From Persicitalea sp963803495 (lineage in GTDB: Bacteria; Bacteroidota; Bacteroidia; Cytophagales; Spirosomataceae): a stretch of DNA of 64,000 bases. Location of the stretch: positions 4,278,001-4,342,000 of the forward strand of contig CAWDMP010000002.1 of the NCBI GenBank assembly GCA_963803495.1. Reading direction: 5' to 3'. Made by a program: the position numbers and the translations under genes. Shown here in pieces: positions 17,577-26,022 of this stretch. Within the stretch, counting starts at the first letter, position 1. Every line of letters starts with the position of its first letter. The notes below the pieces were generated by a model. That model had not been told where the DNA came from. It did not search any database and saw only the letters and a list, made by a program, of their open reading frames with translations.

Positions 17577-18233
17577 ATGAAATTTTTCATAGATACGGCC
17601 AATCTGGCTGAAATCAAGGAAGCACAAGAGCTCGGTATTCTCGACGGCGTTACGACCAATCCCTCGCTGATGGCCAAGGAAGGTATCACCGGCAAGGACA
17701 ATATCATGCGGCACTACAAGGCTATTTGCGACATCGTGGACGGTGATGTGAGCGCCGAGGTAATCTCGACCGACTTCGACGGCATGGTACGCGAGGGCGA
17801 AGAGCTCGTCGAAATCGACGACAAGATCGTGGTCAAGATCCCCATGATCAAAGACGGTGTGAAGGCATTAAAATACTTTTCCAACAAAGGCATCCGCACC
17901 AACTGTACCCTGATTTTCTCGGCCGGACAAGCCCTATTGGCCGCCAAAGCGGGTGCCACCTACATGTCGCCCTTCATCGGCCGCCTCGACGACGTCTCGA
18001 CCGATGGCATCGCGCTGATCGAGCAAATCGTGACGATTTACCGCAACTACGGCTACGAAACCCAGGTACTGGCTGCATCCGTCCGCCATCCGATGCACAT
18101 CATCCAATGCGCCGAAATCGGTGCCGACGTCATGACGGGCTCACTGGATTCCATCCTGGCGCTCTTGAAGCACCCCCTCACCGACATCGGCCTGGAGAAG
18201 TTTTTAGCTGATTATAACAAGGGGAATAAGTAA
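17577..18233 (+). CDS. fsa: transaldolase / fructose-6-phosphate aldolase family
   Basis: 218 residues, the short transaldolase class. The Schiff-base lysine is K87 in KIVVKIPM; other motifs are FIDTANLAEI near the N-terminus, GVTTNPSL at about residues 24-31 and GATYMSPFIGRLDD. Members either transfer dihydroxyacetone units in the pentose phosphate pathway or cleave fructose 6-phosphate; sequence alone does not separate these. The start ATG 17577 gives the standard family N-terminus. Repeat element B begins 8 bases after the stop. Confidence 0.92.
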   Translation: MKFFIDTANLAEIKEAQELGILDGVTTNPSLMAKEGITGKDNIMRHYKAICDIVDGDVSAEVISTDFDGMVREGEELVEIDDKIVVKIPMIKDGVKALKYFSNKGIRTNCTLIFSAGQALLAAKAGATYMSPFIGRLDDVSTDGIALIEQIVTIYRNYGYETQVLAASVRHPMHIIQCAEIGADVMTGSLDSILALLKHPLTDIGLEKFLADYNKGNK

Positions 18234-18240
18234 TTTTTCT

Positions 18241-18347
18241 GTTTATAGGTTTATTTGTTTATCTGTTGATTTGGTTACGTAGTGATTCAAAGAATTGACT
18301 GTTGGCCGGGTGAATTGATAAACAAATAAACAGATAAACAAATAAAC
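18241..18347. repeat. AT-rich inverted-repeat element, copy B
   Basis: The left arm begins at 18241 with GTTTATAGGTTTATTTGTTTA and the right arm (18317-18347) has two copies of TAAACAAATAAAC. The interior shares GATTTGGTTAC and GAATTGACTG with copy C at 28857-28955, so B and C are related along their length, not only in the arms. The right arm ends 7 bases before the ftsE-like start codon. Confidence 0.8.
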
Positions 18348-18354
18348 AACAAAC

Positions 18355-19032
18355 ATGACCAACACCCCCGAACCCGTCGTGTGGCTGGAGCACGTGGATA
18401 TTTATCAGGGCGACAAGCCGGTACTGGCCGACGTCAATTTTCAGATTGGTAAGAGCGAGTTTGTGTACATGATCGGGCGCACGGGTAGCGGCAAGAGTTC
18501 GCTGCTCAAAACCCTGTACGCCGACTTGTGGCTGCAGACCGGCTCGGCCAAGGTTGCGGGCTACGAGCTTCACAAGATCAAGCGGAGCGATGTGCCTTTC
18601 CTGCGGCGGCACATCGGCATCGTGTTTCAGGATTTCCAGCTCCTGACCGACCGGAGCGTGGAGGAGAACCTCACGTTTGTGCTGCGGGCCACGGGTTGGA
18701 AAGACAAGGCCGAGATCGCCCGGCGCATTTCGGAGGTGCTCATGCAGGTAGGATTGGGTACCTCGCCTAAAAAACTGCCCCACCAGCTCTCGGGCGGTGA
18801 GCAGCAGCGGGTGGTGATTGCCCGCGCCATGCTCAACGAACCCCAGATTCTGATTGCTGACGAGCCGACCGGAAACCTCGACCCCGAAGTGAGCGATCAA
18901 ATTATGGAGGTTTTCAAGACCATCAACAACGCCGGTACGGCCGTGCTGATGGCTACCCACGATTATAGCCTGCTGGAAAAGTACCCCGCCCGCGTCATCA
19001 AATGCGTAGGGGGTAATTTGGTGGAAAATTAG
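18355..19032 (+). CDS. ftsE: FtsE-like ABC transporter ATP-binding protein
   Basis: 225 residues. It has Walker A GRTGSGKS (41-48), signature LSGGEQQR (145-152) and Walker B ILIADEPTGNLDP (from about 165). The Q-loop context and the overall length match FtsE, which with the membrane protein FtsX controls cell-wall hydrolases during division. No ftsX lies beside it; in this phylum the two genes are often separated. Related ATPases such as LolD have the same motifs, so the FtsE assignment rests on overall similarity (for example FQDFQLLTDRSVEENL). Confidence 0.85.
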   Translation: MTNTPEPVVWLEHVDIYQGDKPVLADVNFQIGKSEFVYMIGRTGSGKSSLLKTLYADLWLQTGSAKVAGYELHKIKRSDVPFLRRHIGIVFQDFQLLTDRSVEENLTFVLRATGWKDKAEIARRISEVLMQVGLGTSPKKLPHQLSGGEQQRVVIARAMLNEPQILIADEPTGNLDPEVSDQIMEVFKTINNAGTAVLMATHDYSLLEKYPARVIKCVGGNLVEN

Positions 19033-19074
19033 AAAGTCAGAACTCGTACATCCCACGGTCATTTGCCTGCACAC

Positions 19075-19719
19075 ATGGATTTACAAGAACTCGAAGAGAA
19101 GCTTTACGTCGCAGTCGTGTCGGATGTGCTCGACCAAATGGGCCACCGGCAGCAGGCTACCCGCACCGAGTTTTTTGCCTATACCGGTACTGAAAAACTA
19201 CTGGGACGCTGCAAAACGACGCTATGGGCGGATGTCTTTCACGACGACGGGCGTCCCTATGACTTGGAGCTGCAAGCAGTCGACTCCTGCCAGCCCGGCG
19301 ACGTGCTGATTTGTGCGGCGGGCGGGTCCAACCGCTCGGGGATCTGGGGCGAACTACTTTCCACCGCAGCCCGCAACAGCGGCTGCGTGGGGGTGATCGT
19401 GCACGGTGGGGTACGCGACATCGCCAAGATGCGGGAAATGGGGTTTCCGGTATTCGCCACGAGCAAGAATGTGTACGACAGCCAGAACCGCCAGAAGGTC
19501 ATCGAAATCGATGTCGACGTAGAGGTGGACGGTGTGGTGTTTTCGTCCGGCGACCTGGTCCTGGCCGACGAAGACGGGATCGTCGTCATTCCCGCTGCCA
19601 TCGAAGAACAAGTCATCGAGAAGGCGCTCGAGAAGGTGAACGCTGAAAATATCACACGTGACGCAATCAAAAAGGGCATGAAGGCTACGGAGGCCTACGA
19701 AAAGTACGGCATTTTGTAA
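19075..19719 (+). CDS. RraA family protein (HMG/CHA aldolase-like)
   Basis: 214 residues from ATG 19075; a TTG four codons earlier is less likely. The RraA fold covers two activities: inhibition of RNase E (E. coli RraA) and class II aldolase cleavage of 4-hydroxy-4-methyl-2-oxoglutarate. The motif GGVRDIAKMREMGFPVFAT and the GDLVLADEDGIVVIP stretch are shared by both groups. Since it opens a run of catabolic genes, an aldolase-like role is more plausible here than RNase control. It lies 42 bases after the ftsE-like gene, and a terminator hairpin follows it. Confidence 0.85.
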   Translation: MDLQELEEKLYVAVVSDVLDQMGHRQQATRTEFFAYTGTEKLLGRCKTTLWADVFHDDGRPYDLELQAVDSCQPGDVLICAAGGSNRSGIWGELLSTAARNSGCVGVIVHGGVRDIAKMREMGFPVFATSKNVYDSQNRQKVIEIDVDVEVDGVVFSSGDLVLADEDGIVVIPAAIEEQVIEKALEKVNAENITRDAIKKGMKATEAYEKYGIL

Positions 19720-19785
19720 AAGTCAGGCGGGGACATTTTTTGCCGATCTGCCTTGTTTTGGTCGGTTGCCCTAGATTAGCAATAG

Positions 19786-19826
19786 AAACCCGGATGAAAG
19801 TATATTTCATACCGGGTTTTCTTTTG
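19786..19826 (+). terminator. rho-independent terminator
   Basis: AAACCCGG (19786-19793) plus ATGAAA pairs with TTTCAT and CCGGGTTT (19805-19819), with one bulged A and a 5-base loop, followed by a T-rich stretch. It separates the RraA-like gene from the ceramidase-like gene 31 bases downstream, so the latter probably begins a new transcript or is reached by read-through. Confidence 0.7.
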
Positions 19827-19857
19827 CCTGTTTGACATCCGAATCATTGACGCAGAT

Positions 19858-21270
19858 TTGAGCACACCAAGTACCGAAACGGACGAAATCGCCGGGACGA
19901 ACCGGTCCGCACCACAAACTCAGTTTTTGGCGGGCGCGGCGCAGGTCGACATCACGCCACCCCTGGGTACCTTGCTGGGGGTTGATTTTATCTCGCACTA
20001 CGCGCGGCATATTCATGATCCTTTGTACGCCAAAGCTCTGGTGCTCCGGCAGCGCGATACCAGACTGGCCATCGTCGTGGTGGATATTTGTATCATGCCC
20101 TCCAATTATATGGAGCCCATCAAGCGAGATATACAGGCGCAGACGGGTATCACGCCCGAAAATATTTTGTTGGCCTGCAATCACAACCACGCGGCGGGCG
20201 ATGTCGCGGGATTACTAGGTGGCGCGGTCGACGCGCATTATAAGGAAAAACTACCCGCTCTGATCGTCGAATCCGTGGTCGAAGCTAATCGACAACTTCG
20301 CCCCGCTAAAATCGCCTTCGGTACCGCCGATGTGCCGGATTTTGTGATCTGCCGTCGGTACTTGATGCGAGAAGGCTACGAAGCCAGGAATCCGGTGACG
20401 CGCCGGAACGACGGCGTGAAAACCAATCCGTTCGGTGGTGAAGACCAAATCATAAAGTCCGTTGCCGAGCCTGATCCTGAATTGAGTTATCTGCTGGTCA
20501 AAGGCCTGGACGACCGCTGGATTGGCGCCTTGGGCAACTACGGGCTGCACTACGTGGGCGACTGGCCCGAGGATTCCGTGACGGGCGACTACTTCGGCGA
20601 ATTTGCCGCCCGGCTCAAAGAGCGGCTAGGCGCGGATGATGATTTCGTGGCCATGATGAGCAACGGTACCAGCGGTGATATCAACCTGTGGTCGTTCCAG
20701 GACCCCGACCGCCTGCCGACGGGTGACTACGCCCGGACCCGGCTTGTCGGGGGTACCCTGGCGCAGAAAGTGGCGGAGGGTCTGAAGAACCTCGATTGGC
20801 AGGAAAATCCTTCGCTGAGCAGTACCCACGCGGTAGTGGAAATCGCGCTTCGCAAGCCCACTGCGGACGAACTGGCGACGGCCACCGAATCTTACATCGC
20901 GCACGATTTCAAAAACATAGGCTACGATCCCGAATCCGTCCAACGGATTTATGACCGCGAGCAAGTACTGCTCAGTCAATACCCCGACTCACGCGAGCTG
21001 ATGGTGCAGGTACTCAAAATCGGCGAGGTCAAAATCGGGGCTCTGCCGGGCGAGTTTTTTGCCGAAACGGGCCTTCGGTTGAAAGCCAAAATTCCCGGAC
21101 CTTATTTTTCTATCAACCTGGCCAATTCCTACGGCGGCTACATTCCGCCCGCCCACGAGCTCGACCGCGGCGGCTACGAAACCTGGCGCGCCCGAAGTAG
21201 CTGCATGGAACGCGGAGCCGAGGCCACCGTTCGGGAAAAAGTAATCGAACTCGCCGGAAGACTCACATGA
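19858..21270 (+). CDS. neutral/alkaline non-lysosomal ceramidase-like protein
   Basis: 470 residues. The N-terminal region (FLAGAAQVDITPPLGTLLG) and the histidine-bearing stretches CNHNHAAGD and NYGLHYVGDWPEDSVTGDY match the metal-binding N-terminal domain of neutral ceramidases, which hydrolyse the amide bond of ceramide. It is shorter than true ceramidases and shows no signal peptide, so it may act in the cytoplasm on another amide. The best start seen is TTG 19858; no ATG lies near the conserved N-terminus. Its stop overlaps the start of the sugar permease gene by 4 bases, indicating translational coupling. Confidence 0.8.
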   Translation: MSTPSTETDEIAGTNRSAPQTQFLAGAAQVDITPPLGTLLGVDFISHYARHIHDPLYAKALVLRQRDTRLAIVVVDICIMPSNYMEPIKRDIQAQTGITPENILLACNHNHAAGDVAGLLGGAVDAHYKEKLPALIVESVVEANRQLRPAKIAFGTADVPDFVICRRYLMREGYEARNPVTRRNDGVKTNPFGGEDQIIKSVAEPDPELSYLLVKGLDDRWIGALGNYGLHYVGDWPEDSVTGDYFGEFAARLKERLGADDDFVAMMSNGTSGDINLWSFQDPDRLPTGDYARTRLVGGTLAQKVAEGLKNLDWQENPSLSSTHAVVEIALRKPTADELATATESYIAHDFKNIGYDPESVQRIYDREQVLLSQYPDSRELMVQVLKIGEVKIGALPGEFFAETGLRLKAKIPGPYFSINLANSYGGYIPPAHELDRGGYETWRARSSCMERGAEATVREKVIELAGRLT

Positions 21271-22565
21271 CAGAAACAGGCAAAAAATCCTACGTAGGTG
21301 CGCTTGTGATCATTTGCGTACTGTTTTTCTTCTTTGGTTTTATGACCTGGGTCAACGGGGTCTTGATCCCTTACTTTCAGATATGTCTGGAATTGAGCAA
21401 CTTCCAGGCCTCGCTGGTGATGTTTGCGGCCTATAGCGCCTATTTCGTCATGGCACTGCCGAGCGCCTGGGTACTGCAACGAACGGGCTACAAAAAGGGG
21501 ATGGTACTGGGGTTGATCGTGATGGCCGTGGGTACGATCACCTTCGTGCCGGCGGCCTACACCCGCACTTACAGCCTTTTTCTTTTGGGTATATACATCA
21601 CCGGGACCGGCATGACCCTCCTGCAAGCCGCCGCCAATCCCTACATTGCCGTCATTGGGCCCATCGAAAGTACCGCGCAGCGCGTAGGATTTTTGGGACT
21701 GTCCAACAAAATTGCGGGCATTATTTGCATCACCCTGCTGGGTTCTATTTTTCTGGTCAATGCCGACGACGTCATCGCGCAGGTACAGGGCCTCGATGCG
21801 CTGGAGAAAGCCACGCTGCTCGATACCTACGCGCTCAAGATTATTAACCCCTACATCATGATCACCGTAGCGTTGCTGATCATGTCGCTGGTGATTCATT
21901 TTTCCAAACTACCCGAAATCGACGACAGCAAAAGCAGCGTCGAGGGGCAGACGATCACCCTACGCAAGACTATTTTCCAATACCCGCACCTGATTCTGGG
22001 CGTCGTGACGCTGTTCCTGGCCTCGGCCTGCGAGATGATCCCGATCGACAGCGTCATCATTTACGGGCGGGCCATCGGGCTCACCATCGCCGAAGCGCGG
22101 CAGTTTCCTACCTACGGGTTGGTCGCGATGCTGTTTGGGTACATGGCCAGCATCGTGCTCATTCCCAGGTATATATCGCAGCAGTGGGCGCTGCGGTTTG
22201 CCGCCGTGTGGGGCATTGCTTTTATGGCCGGAGCCTACCTCACCGGCGGCGTGGTGTCACTCTATTGCATGGTACTCACGGGCTTCGGTACGGCTCTGCT
22301 GTGGGGGACGATTTGGGGCCTGGCGCTGCGCGAACTCGGTAGCTTCACCAAGGTGGGGGGCGCGATGCTGCTCATGGCCTTGATCGGCGGGGCCATTTTT
22401 CCCGTCGCGTTCGGTACCCTGATCGACGCCAACCCCGATACGCCGCAAACGGCTGTGCTGATGATGATCCCGCTCTACCTCGGGATTCTGGCGTACGCTA
22501 CCTGGGGGTACAAAGTGAACCGCTGGGGCAAATATCCGGTGCAGGCGGAGGAAATTGTGGTTTAA
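21267..22565 (+). CDS. sugar MFS transporter, FucP (fucose/galactose:H+ symporter) family
   Basis: 432 residues with about twelve hydrophobic segments. The N-terminus (FFFFGFMTWVNGVLIPYFQ) and the phrase GTGMTLLQAAANPYIAVIG are typical of the FucP branch of the major facilitator superfamily, which imports L-fucose, galactose or glucose with protons. It overlaps the ceramidase-like gene by the ATGA motif and precedes an alpha-galactosidase gene by 48 bases, so galactose import is a reasonable guess but not proven. A full-length, intact gene. Confidence 0.88.
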   Translation: MTETGKKSYVGALVIICVLFFFFGFMTWVNGVLIPYFQICLELSNFQASLVMFAAYSAYFVMALPSAWVLQRTGYKKGMVLGLIVMAVGTITFVPAAYTRTYSLFLLGIYITGTGMTLLQAAANPYIAVIGPIESTAQRVGFLGLSNKIAGIICITLLGSIFLVNADDVIAQVQGLDALEKATLLDTYALKIINPYIMITVALLIMSLVIHFSKLPEIDDSKSSVEGQTITLRKTIFQYPHLILGVVTLFLASACEMIPIDSVIIYGRAIGLTIAEARQFPTYGLVAMLFGYMASIVLIPRYISQQWALRFAAVWGIAFMAGAYLTGGVVSLYCMVLTGFGTALLWGTIWGLALRELGSFTKVGGAMLLMALIGGAIFPVAFGTLIDANPDTPQTAVLMMIPLYLGILAYATWGYKVNRWGKYPVQAEEIVV

Positions 22566-22612
22566 TAGTGGATAAAGCGCAATGGAATACTAGTTGATAA
22601 CGAGATTTTTAT

Positions 22613-24019
22613 ATGAAAAAAAAAATTCTACAACTCCTTAGAAGTACCCTAATGCTAGCGGCCTTATTTATCTTCGGCTGCCAATCATCAGAAAAAAGTA
22701 CCTCCGACAGCGCAGCGACCGACTCCGTGCCGCCGCTCGACCGCTCCATCGCCCTGAAACCCCCGATGGGTTGGAATTCCTGGGACAGTTTCGGCTGGAC
22801 GGTAAACGAAGCGCAGGTACGAGCCAATGCCGACTACATGGCCGAAAACCTGAAGCACTTAGGCTATGAGTACATCGTGATCGACCAAATGTGGTACGGT
22901 GATGAAGAGGCCAGTGACTTCGAGGCTTTCGTGCACGAAACCATTCCGACCGAGCCTAACTACAGCATCAATGAGTACGGCGTGCTGCAACCCGACACCG
23001 TAAAATTTCCTTCGGCGCGTGGGGGCAAGGGCCTTAAACCGCTGGCTGATTACGTGCACAGCCTCGGCCTGAAACTGGACATTCACCGCATACGGGGCAT
23101 TCCCTGGAAGGCTTGCATCGATGGCCGAAAAATCAAGGGGACCGACTTGTTGTGTTCCAGCATCGCCCAACCCGACAGCGGGTGTGTATGGTACGATGGC
23201 TTCTACGGCGTGGACATGCGCAAGCCCGGCGCGCAGGCCTACTACAACTCCGTTTTCCAGCAGTACGCCGACTGGGGCATCGACTACGTCAAGGCCGACG
23301 ACCTGGTGAACGTGCCCGAGCTGGAGGGCATGAGCAAGGCGATGCGCAGCTCGGGCCGCCCCATGGTCCTGAGCATCGTGCCGGAGAACATTCCGCTGGA
23401 GGTACTAAAAAAGAACGTACACATGGCCCGCACCGGCCTGGATTTTTGGGACGTGTGGGAAATGCTGAAGAAGGGTTTCCCGGTGGCGAGCAAGGTCGTG
23501 GAGGGGAACGAACCCGGTTACTGGCCCGATCTGGATATGTTGCCCGTGGGCAAAATAGGCATCGGTATTTCGTACAAAGGCCCCGAGCCACGCATCTCGA
23601 ATTTCAATAAAAACGAACTGCACACGCTGCTGTCGCTGTGGTACATGGCCCGAATGCCGCTGCTGATCGGCGGCCACCTGCCCGAAACCGATCCGCTGAC
23701 TTTGGAGCTACTCACCAACGAAGAGGCGCTGCAAGTCAATCGCAACAGCATCAACAACCGACAGATCAAGTTTAAAAACGCCATCATCATCTGGACCGCC
23801 GACATTCCCGATTCCGACGATAAGTACCTGGCCTACTTCAACCAGTGGGAATCCAAAAGGCCCGTCGACATCAAAGTGGACTGGAAAGACCTCGGCTTGG
23901 ACGGCGCGGAATACAAAGTTCGCGACTTATGGGCTAAGAAGGACCTGGGAAGTTTCAAGGATGGCTTCTCCGATCCGATTCCCGCCCACGGCGCGGGCTT
24001 GTACCGCATTTCCAAATGA
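22613..24019 (+). CDS. glycoside hydrolase family 27 alpha-galactosidase, lipoprotein
   Basis: 468 residues. The N-terminus ends in LFIFGC, a lipobox, so the enzyme is predicted to be a lipid-anchored exported protein. The catalytic domain starts with KPPMGWNSWDSFGW, the GH27/GH36 clan signature. The nucleophile is expected in DYVKADD (about residues 223-229), and YWPDLDMLPVG marks the later active-site region. It would remove alpha-linked galactose from glycans or glycolipids outside the cytoplasm. The neighbouring FucP-type permease could take up the released sugar. Confidence 0.9.
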   Translation: MKKKILQLLRSTLMLAALFIFGCQSSEKSTSDSAATDSVPPLDRSIALKPPMGWNSWDSFGWTVNEAQVRANADYMAENLKHLGYEYIVIDQMWYGDEEASDFEAFVHETIPTEPNYSINEYGVLQPDTVKFPSARGGKGLKPLADYVHSLGLKLDIHRIRGIPWKACIDGRKIKGTDLLCSSIAQPDSGCVWYDGFYGVDMRKPGAQAYYNSVFQQYADWGIDYVKADDLVNVPELEGMSKAMRSSGRPMVLSIVPENIPLEVLKKNVHMARTGLDFWDVWEMLKKGFPVASKVVEGNEPGYWPDLDMLPVGKIGIGISYKGPEPRISNFNKNELHTLLSLWYMARMPLLIGGHLPETDPLTLELLTNEEALQVNRNSINNRQIKFKNAIIIWTADIPDSDDKYLAYFNQWESKRPVDIKVDWKDLGLDGAEYKVRDLWAKKDLGSFKDGFSDPIPAHGAGLYRISK

Positions 24020-24084
24020 GGTAAAGAAGCACCGAAGAAAATATTCAATCATTCTATCATTCACTCATTCAAAATTGACCACAA

Positions 24085-24474
24085 ATGCAAAAGCAAAAAG
24101 TATCCCACCCCGAAAGAGATGCCAGTTTTTCCACCGGAGCGTATTCCGATGGCGTGATCGTAGACGGCCTTCTGTTCATTAGCGGACAAGCCTCGGTCGA
24201 TTTCAAGACTTCAAAATTCGCGCTGGGTACCATCGAAGAAGAGACGACGCGCACGCTCGACAACGTGAAAGCGATCATCGAGGCAGCGGGCGGCAGCATG
24301 GCCGACATCGTCAAATGCACCGTTCATCTGGCCGATATTGCCGAGTTCGACCGCTACAACAAAGTATACGCTACCTACTTCGACGGCATTAAGCCCGCCC
24401 GGACGACCGTGCAATCGGTGCTGGCCGAGAATTTGAAAGTCGAAATCGACGCGATCGTGAAGTTACCGGAATGA
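24085..24474 (+). CDS. RidA family protein (enamine/imine deaminase)
   Basis: 129 residues, full length for RidA. RidA proteins hydrolyse reactive enamines and imines, such as 2-aminoacrylate, made by PLP enzymes. The motif ARTTVQSVLAENLKVEIDAIVKL near the C-terminus contains the conserved Arg that binds the substrate carboxylate, and GLLFISGQASVD is the usual N-terminal strand. It lies 65 bases after the GH27 gene and 25 bases before a dehydrogenase gene, and probably belongs to the same operon. Confidence 0.9.
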   Translation: MQKQKVSHPERDASFSTGAYSDGVIVDGLLFISGQASVDFKTSKFALGTIEEETTRTLDNVKAIIEAAGGSMADIVKCTVHLADIAEFDRYNKVYATYFDGIKPARTTVQSVLAENLKVEIDAIVKLPE

Positions 24475-24499
24475 GGACTAGAAAATAACCAGGGTATCT

Positions 24500-25498
24500 A
24501 TGACGGATAAAGCAACCTCTCAGGAAGTAGGCATTGTAGGGTTGGGCCTGATGGGGGCAAGTATTATTACGGCCCTGTTGATTTCCGGCAACCGGGTGGT
24601 GGGCATCGCGCCGCTGGCCTCCGACCTTGAAAAAGGCCCGGACAAAATTCGGCACTACCTCGAAATAGCCAAACGGCACGACTTGACTGAACTTTCGCCC
24701 GAGAAAAACCTGTCGCGGCTGACCTTGACCGAAGACTACGCCCGCCTGAAAGATTGTGGCCTGGTCATGGAATGCGTGGTCGAGAATATCGAAATCAAAA
24801 AGCAGGTGTACGCCGCAGTAGAGAAGTACATCGCGCCCGATGCGATCCTGACGACCAACACTTCGGCTATTCCTAATACAGTACTCAAAGACTTTGTACA
24901 ACACCCGCGCCGCTTCATGGGTATGCACTGGGCCGAGCCGGCCTTCACTACCAAATTCCTGGAAATTGTTTGTAATCCTGCCACCGATGTCGCCATGGCC
25001 GAGAAGCTTTATGCCATGGCGACGGATTGGGGTAAGGAGCCCATTCTGGTCAGGAAGGATATTCGCGGTTTCATTACCAACCGCATCATGTACGCTATGT
25101 ACCGCGAGGCGTTCCATTTGGTGGAAAACGGCTACGCGACCACCGAGGACGTAGACCGCGCCTGCCGCAACGATGGGGGGCACTGGATGACTTTCTGCGG
25201 GCTGTTCAGGTACATGGATCTGACCGGTTTGCAGGCCTACTACGCCGTGATGAAGGATTTGTTCTCCACGCTCAGCAACCAAACCGAAGTGCCCAGGCTC
25301 ATCGAGGACATCGCCCGGCGGGGGGGCAATGGCATCACCAACGGCAAAGGATTTTATGACTACACGCCAGAAGAAGCCGAAGAATGGGAAAAAGCTTACG
25401 AAGAATTCGCCTTCGATATTAGCAAGCTTTCGGCCAAGTACCCGATTGATTTGATCGAGAGGCGGCTAAAAGCCACAAACGCTAAGCCCGAGCAATGA
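24500..25498 (+). CDS. 3-hydroxyacyl-CoA dehydrogenase family protein
   Basis: 332 residues. The N-terminal NAD-binding domain has GIVGLGLMGASI (about residues 11-22), followed by TTNTSAIP and MGMHWAEPA, which holds the catalytic His-Glu pair in HCDH enzymes. The C-terminal HCDH domain includes GFITNRIMYAMYREAFHLV. The family oxidises 3-hydroxyacyl-CoA or related 3-hydroxy acids; the genes around it suggest a small-molecule catabolic role rather than classical beta-oxidation. Its stop overlaps the next start by 4 bases (ATGA). Confidence 0.85.
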   Translation: MTDKATSQEVGIVGLGLMGASIITALLISGNRVVGIAPLASDLEKGPDKIRHYLEIAKRHDLTELSPEKNLSRLTLTEDYARLKDCGLVMECVVENIEIKKQVYAAVEKYIAPDAILTTNTSAIPNTVLKDFVQHPRRFMGMHWAEPAFTTKFLEIVCNPATDVAMAEKLYAMATDWGKEPILVRKDIRGFITNRIMYAMYREAFHLVENGYATTEDVDRACRNDGGHWMTFCGLFRYMDLTGLQAYYAVMKDLFSTLSNQTEVPRLIEDIARRGGNGITNGKGFYDYTPEEAEEWEKAYEEFAFDISKLSAKYPIDLIERRLKATNAKPEQ

Positions 25499-25956
25499 GG
25501 TACTTGATCTTACTTTTTCTGATAAGCTCTGCTGCTTGCGCCCAGCCCACCTACGAGTTCAAAACCTACGACGGCGAGCCGAGCGGCAACTGCCTCATCC
25601 GAAAAATGGATCTGAAAGGCAACGTAACTACTTTCGCTGGCGTGCCCGGCCAGGAAGGGAACCGGGACGGCAAATCAAGAAAGTCACTTTTCCACCGCCC
25701 CGTCGGCATTGCCGCCGCGTCCGACGGTACTTTGTTCATCGCCGACACCGAGGCCGACCTGATCAGAATGATCGACCTGAAAGGCAACGTAACCACCATC
25801 GGCGAGCAATACTTGCAGGAAAAAGCCTTGGATGGCACCGGCCACAAAGCCGCCTTCTTCGATCCCCAGTCCCTGACCATCGCGCCCAACGGCGACCTCT
25901 ACCTCACCGACACCCTCAACAACCGCATTGTAGTGGGTAGGAAGGTTAGAAACTAA
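25495..25956 (+). CDS. NHL-repeat protein, exported, short
   Basis: 153 residues. A signal peptide precedes a cleavage-like site at ACAQ (residues 14-17). The mature part holds two and a half NHL-type beta-propeller units; IRKMDLKGNVTTFAG and IRMIDLKGNVTTIG are near-repeats, followed by LTIAPNGDLYLTDTLNNRI. Full NHL propellers need about six units, so this is either a fragment or a subunit that assembles with others. It starts within the stop of the dehydrogenase gene (ATGA overlap), so the two are translationally coupled. Function unknown. Confidence 0.75.
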   Translation: MRYLILLFLISSAACAQPTYEFKTYDGEPSGNCLIRKMDLKGNVTTFAGVPGQEGNRDGKSRKSLFHRPVGIAAASDGTLFIADTEADLIRMIDLKGNVTTIGEQYLQEKALDGTGHKAAFFDPQSLTIAPNGDLYLTDTLNNRIVVGRKVRN

Positions 25957-25983
25957 TAAAGGGACGCCAGAAATAGTTTTTTA

Positions 25984-26014
25984 ATTATCCATTATCCACT
26001 CTCCATTATCAACT
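25984..26014. repeat. short ATTATCCA-type repeat, resembles an S23 flanking arm
   Basis: Repeated ATTATCCA units end in ATTATCAACT directly upstream of the dipeptidase start codon (ATG 26023). The wording is close to the inverted-repeat arms that enclose the four-helix-bundle gene at 39493-39944, so this may be a solitary arm left by a related element. Confidence 0.45.
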
Positions 26015-26022
26015 AAATAAAA

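Noticed and set aside
19858..21270. Calling the ceramidase-like gene a true secreted neutral ceramidase
   Set aside because: It lacks a signal peptide and is shorter than characterised ceramidases, so only the domain similarity is claimed.
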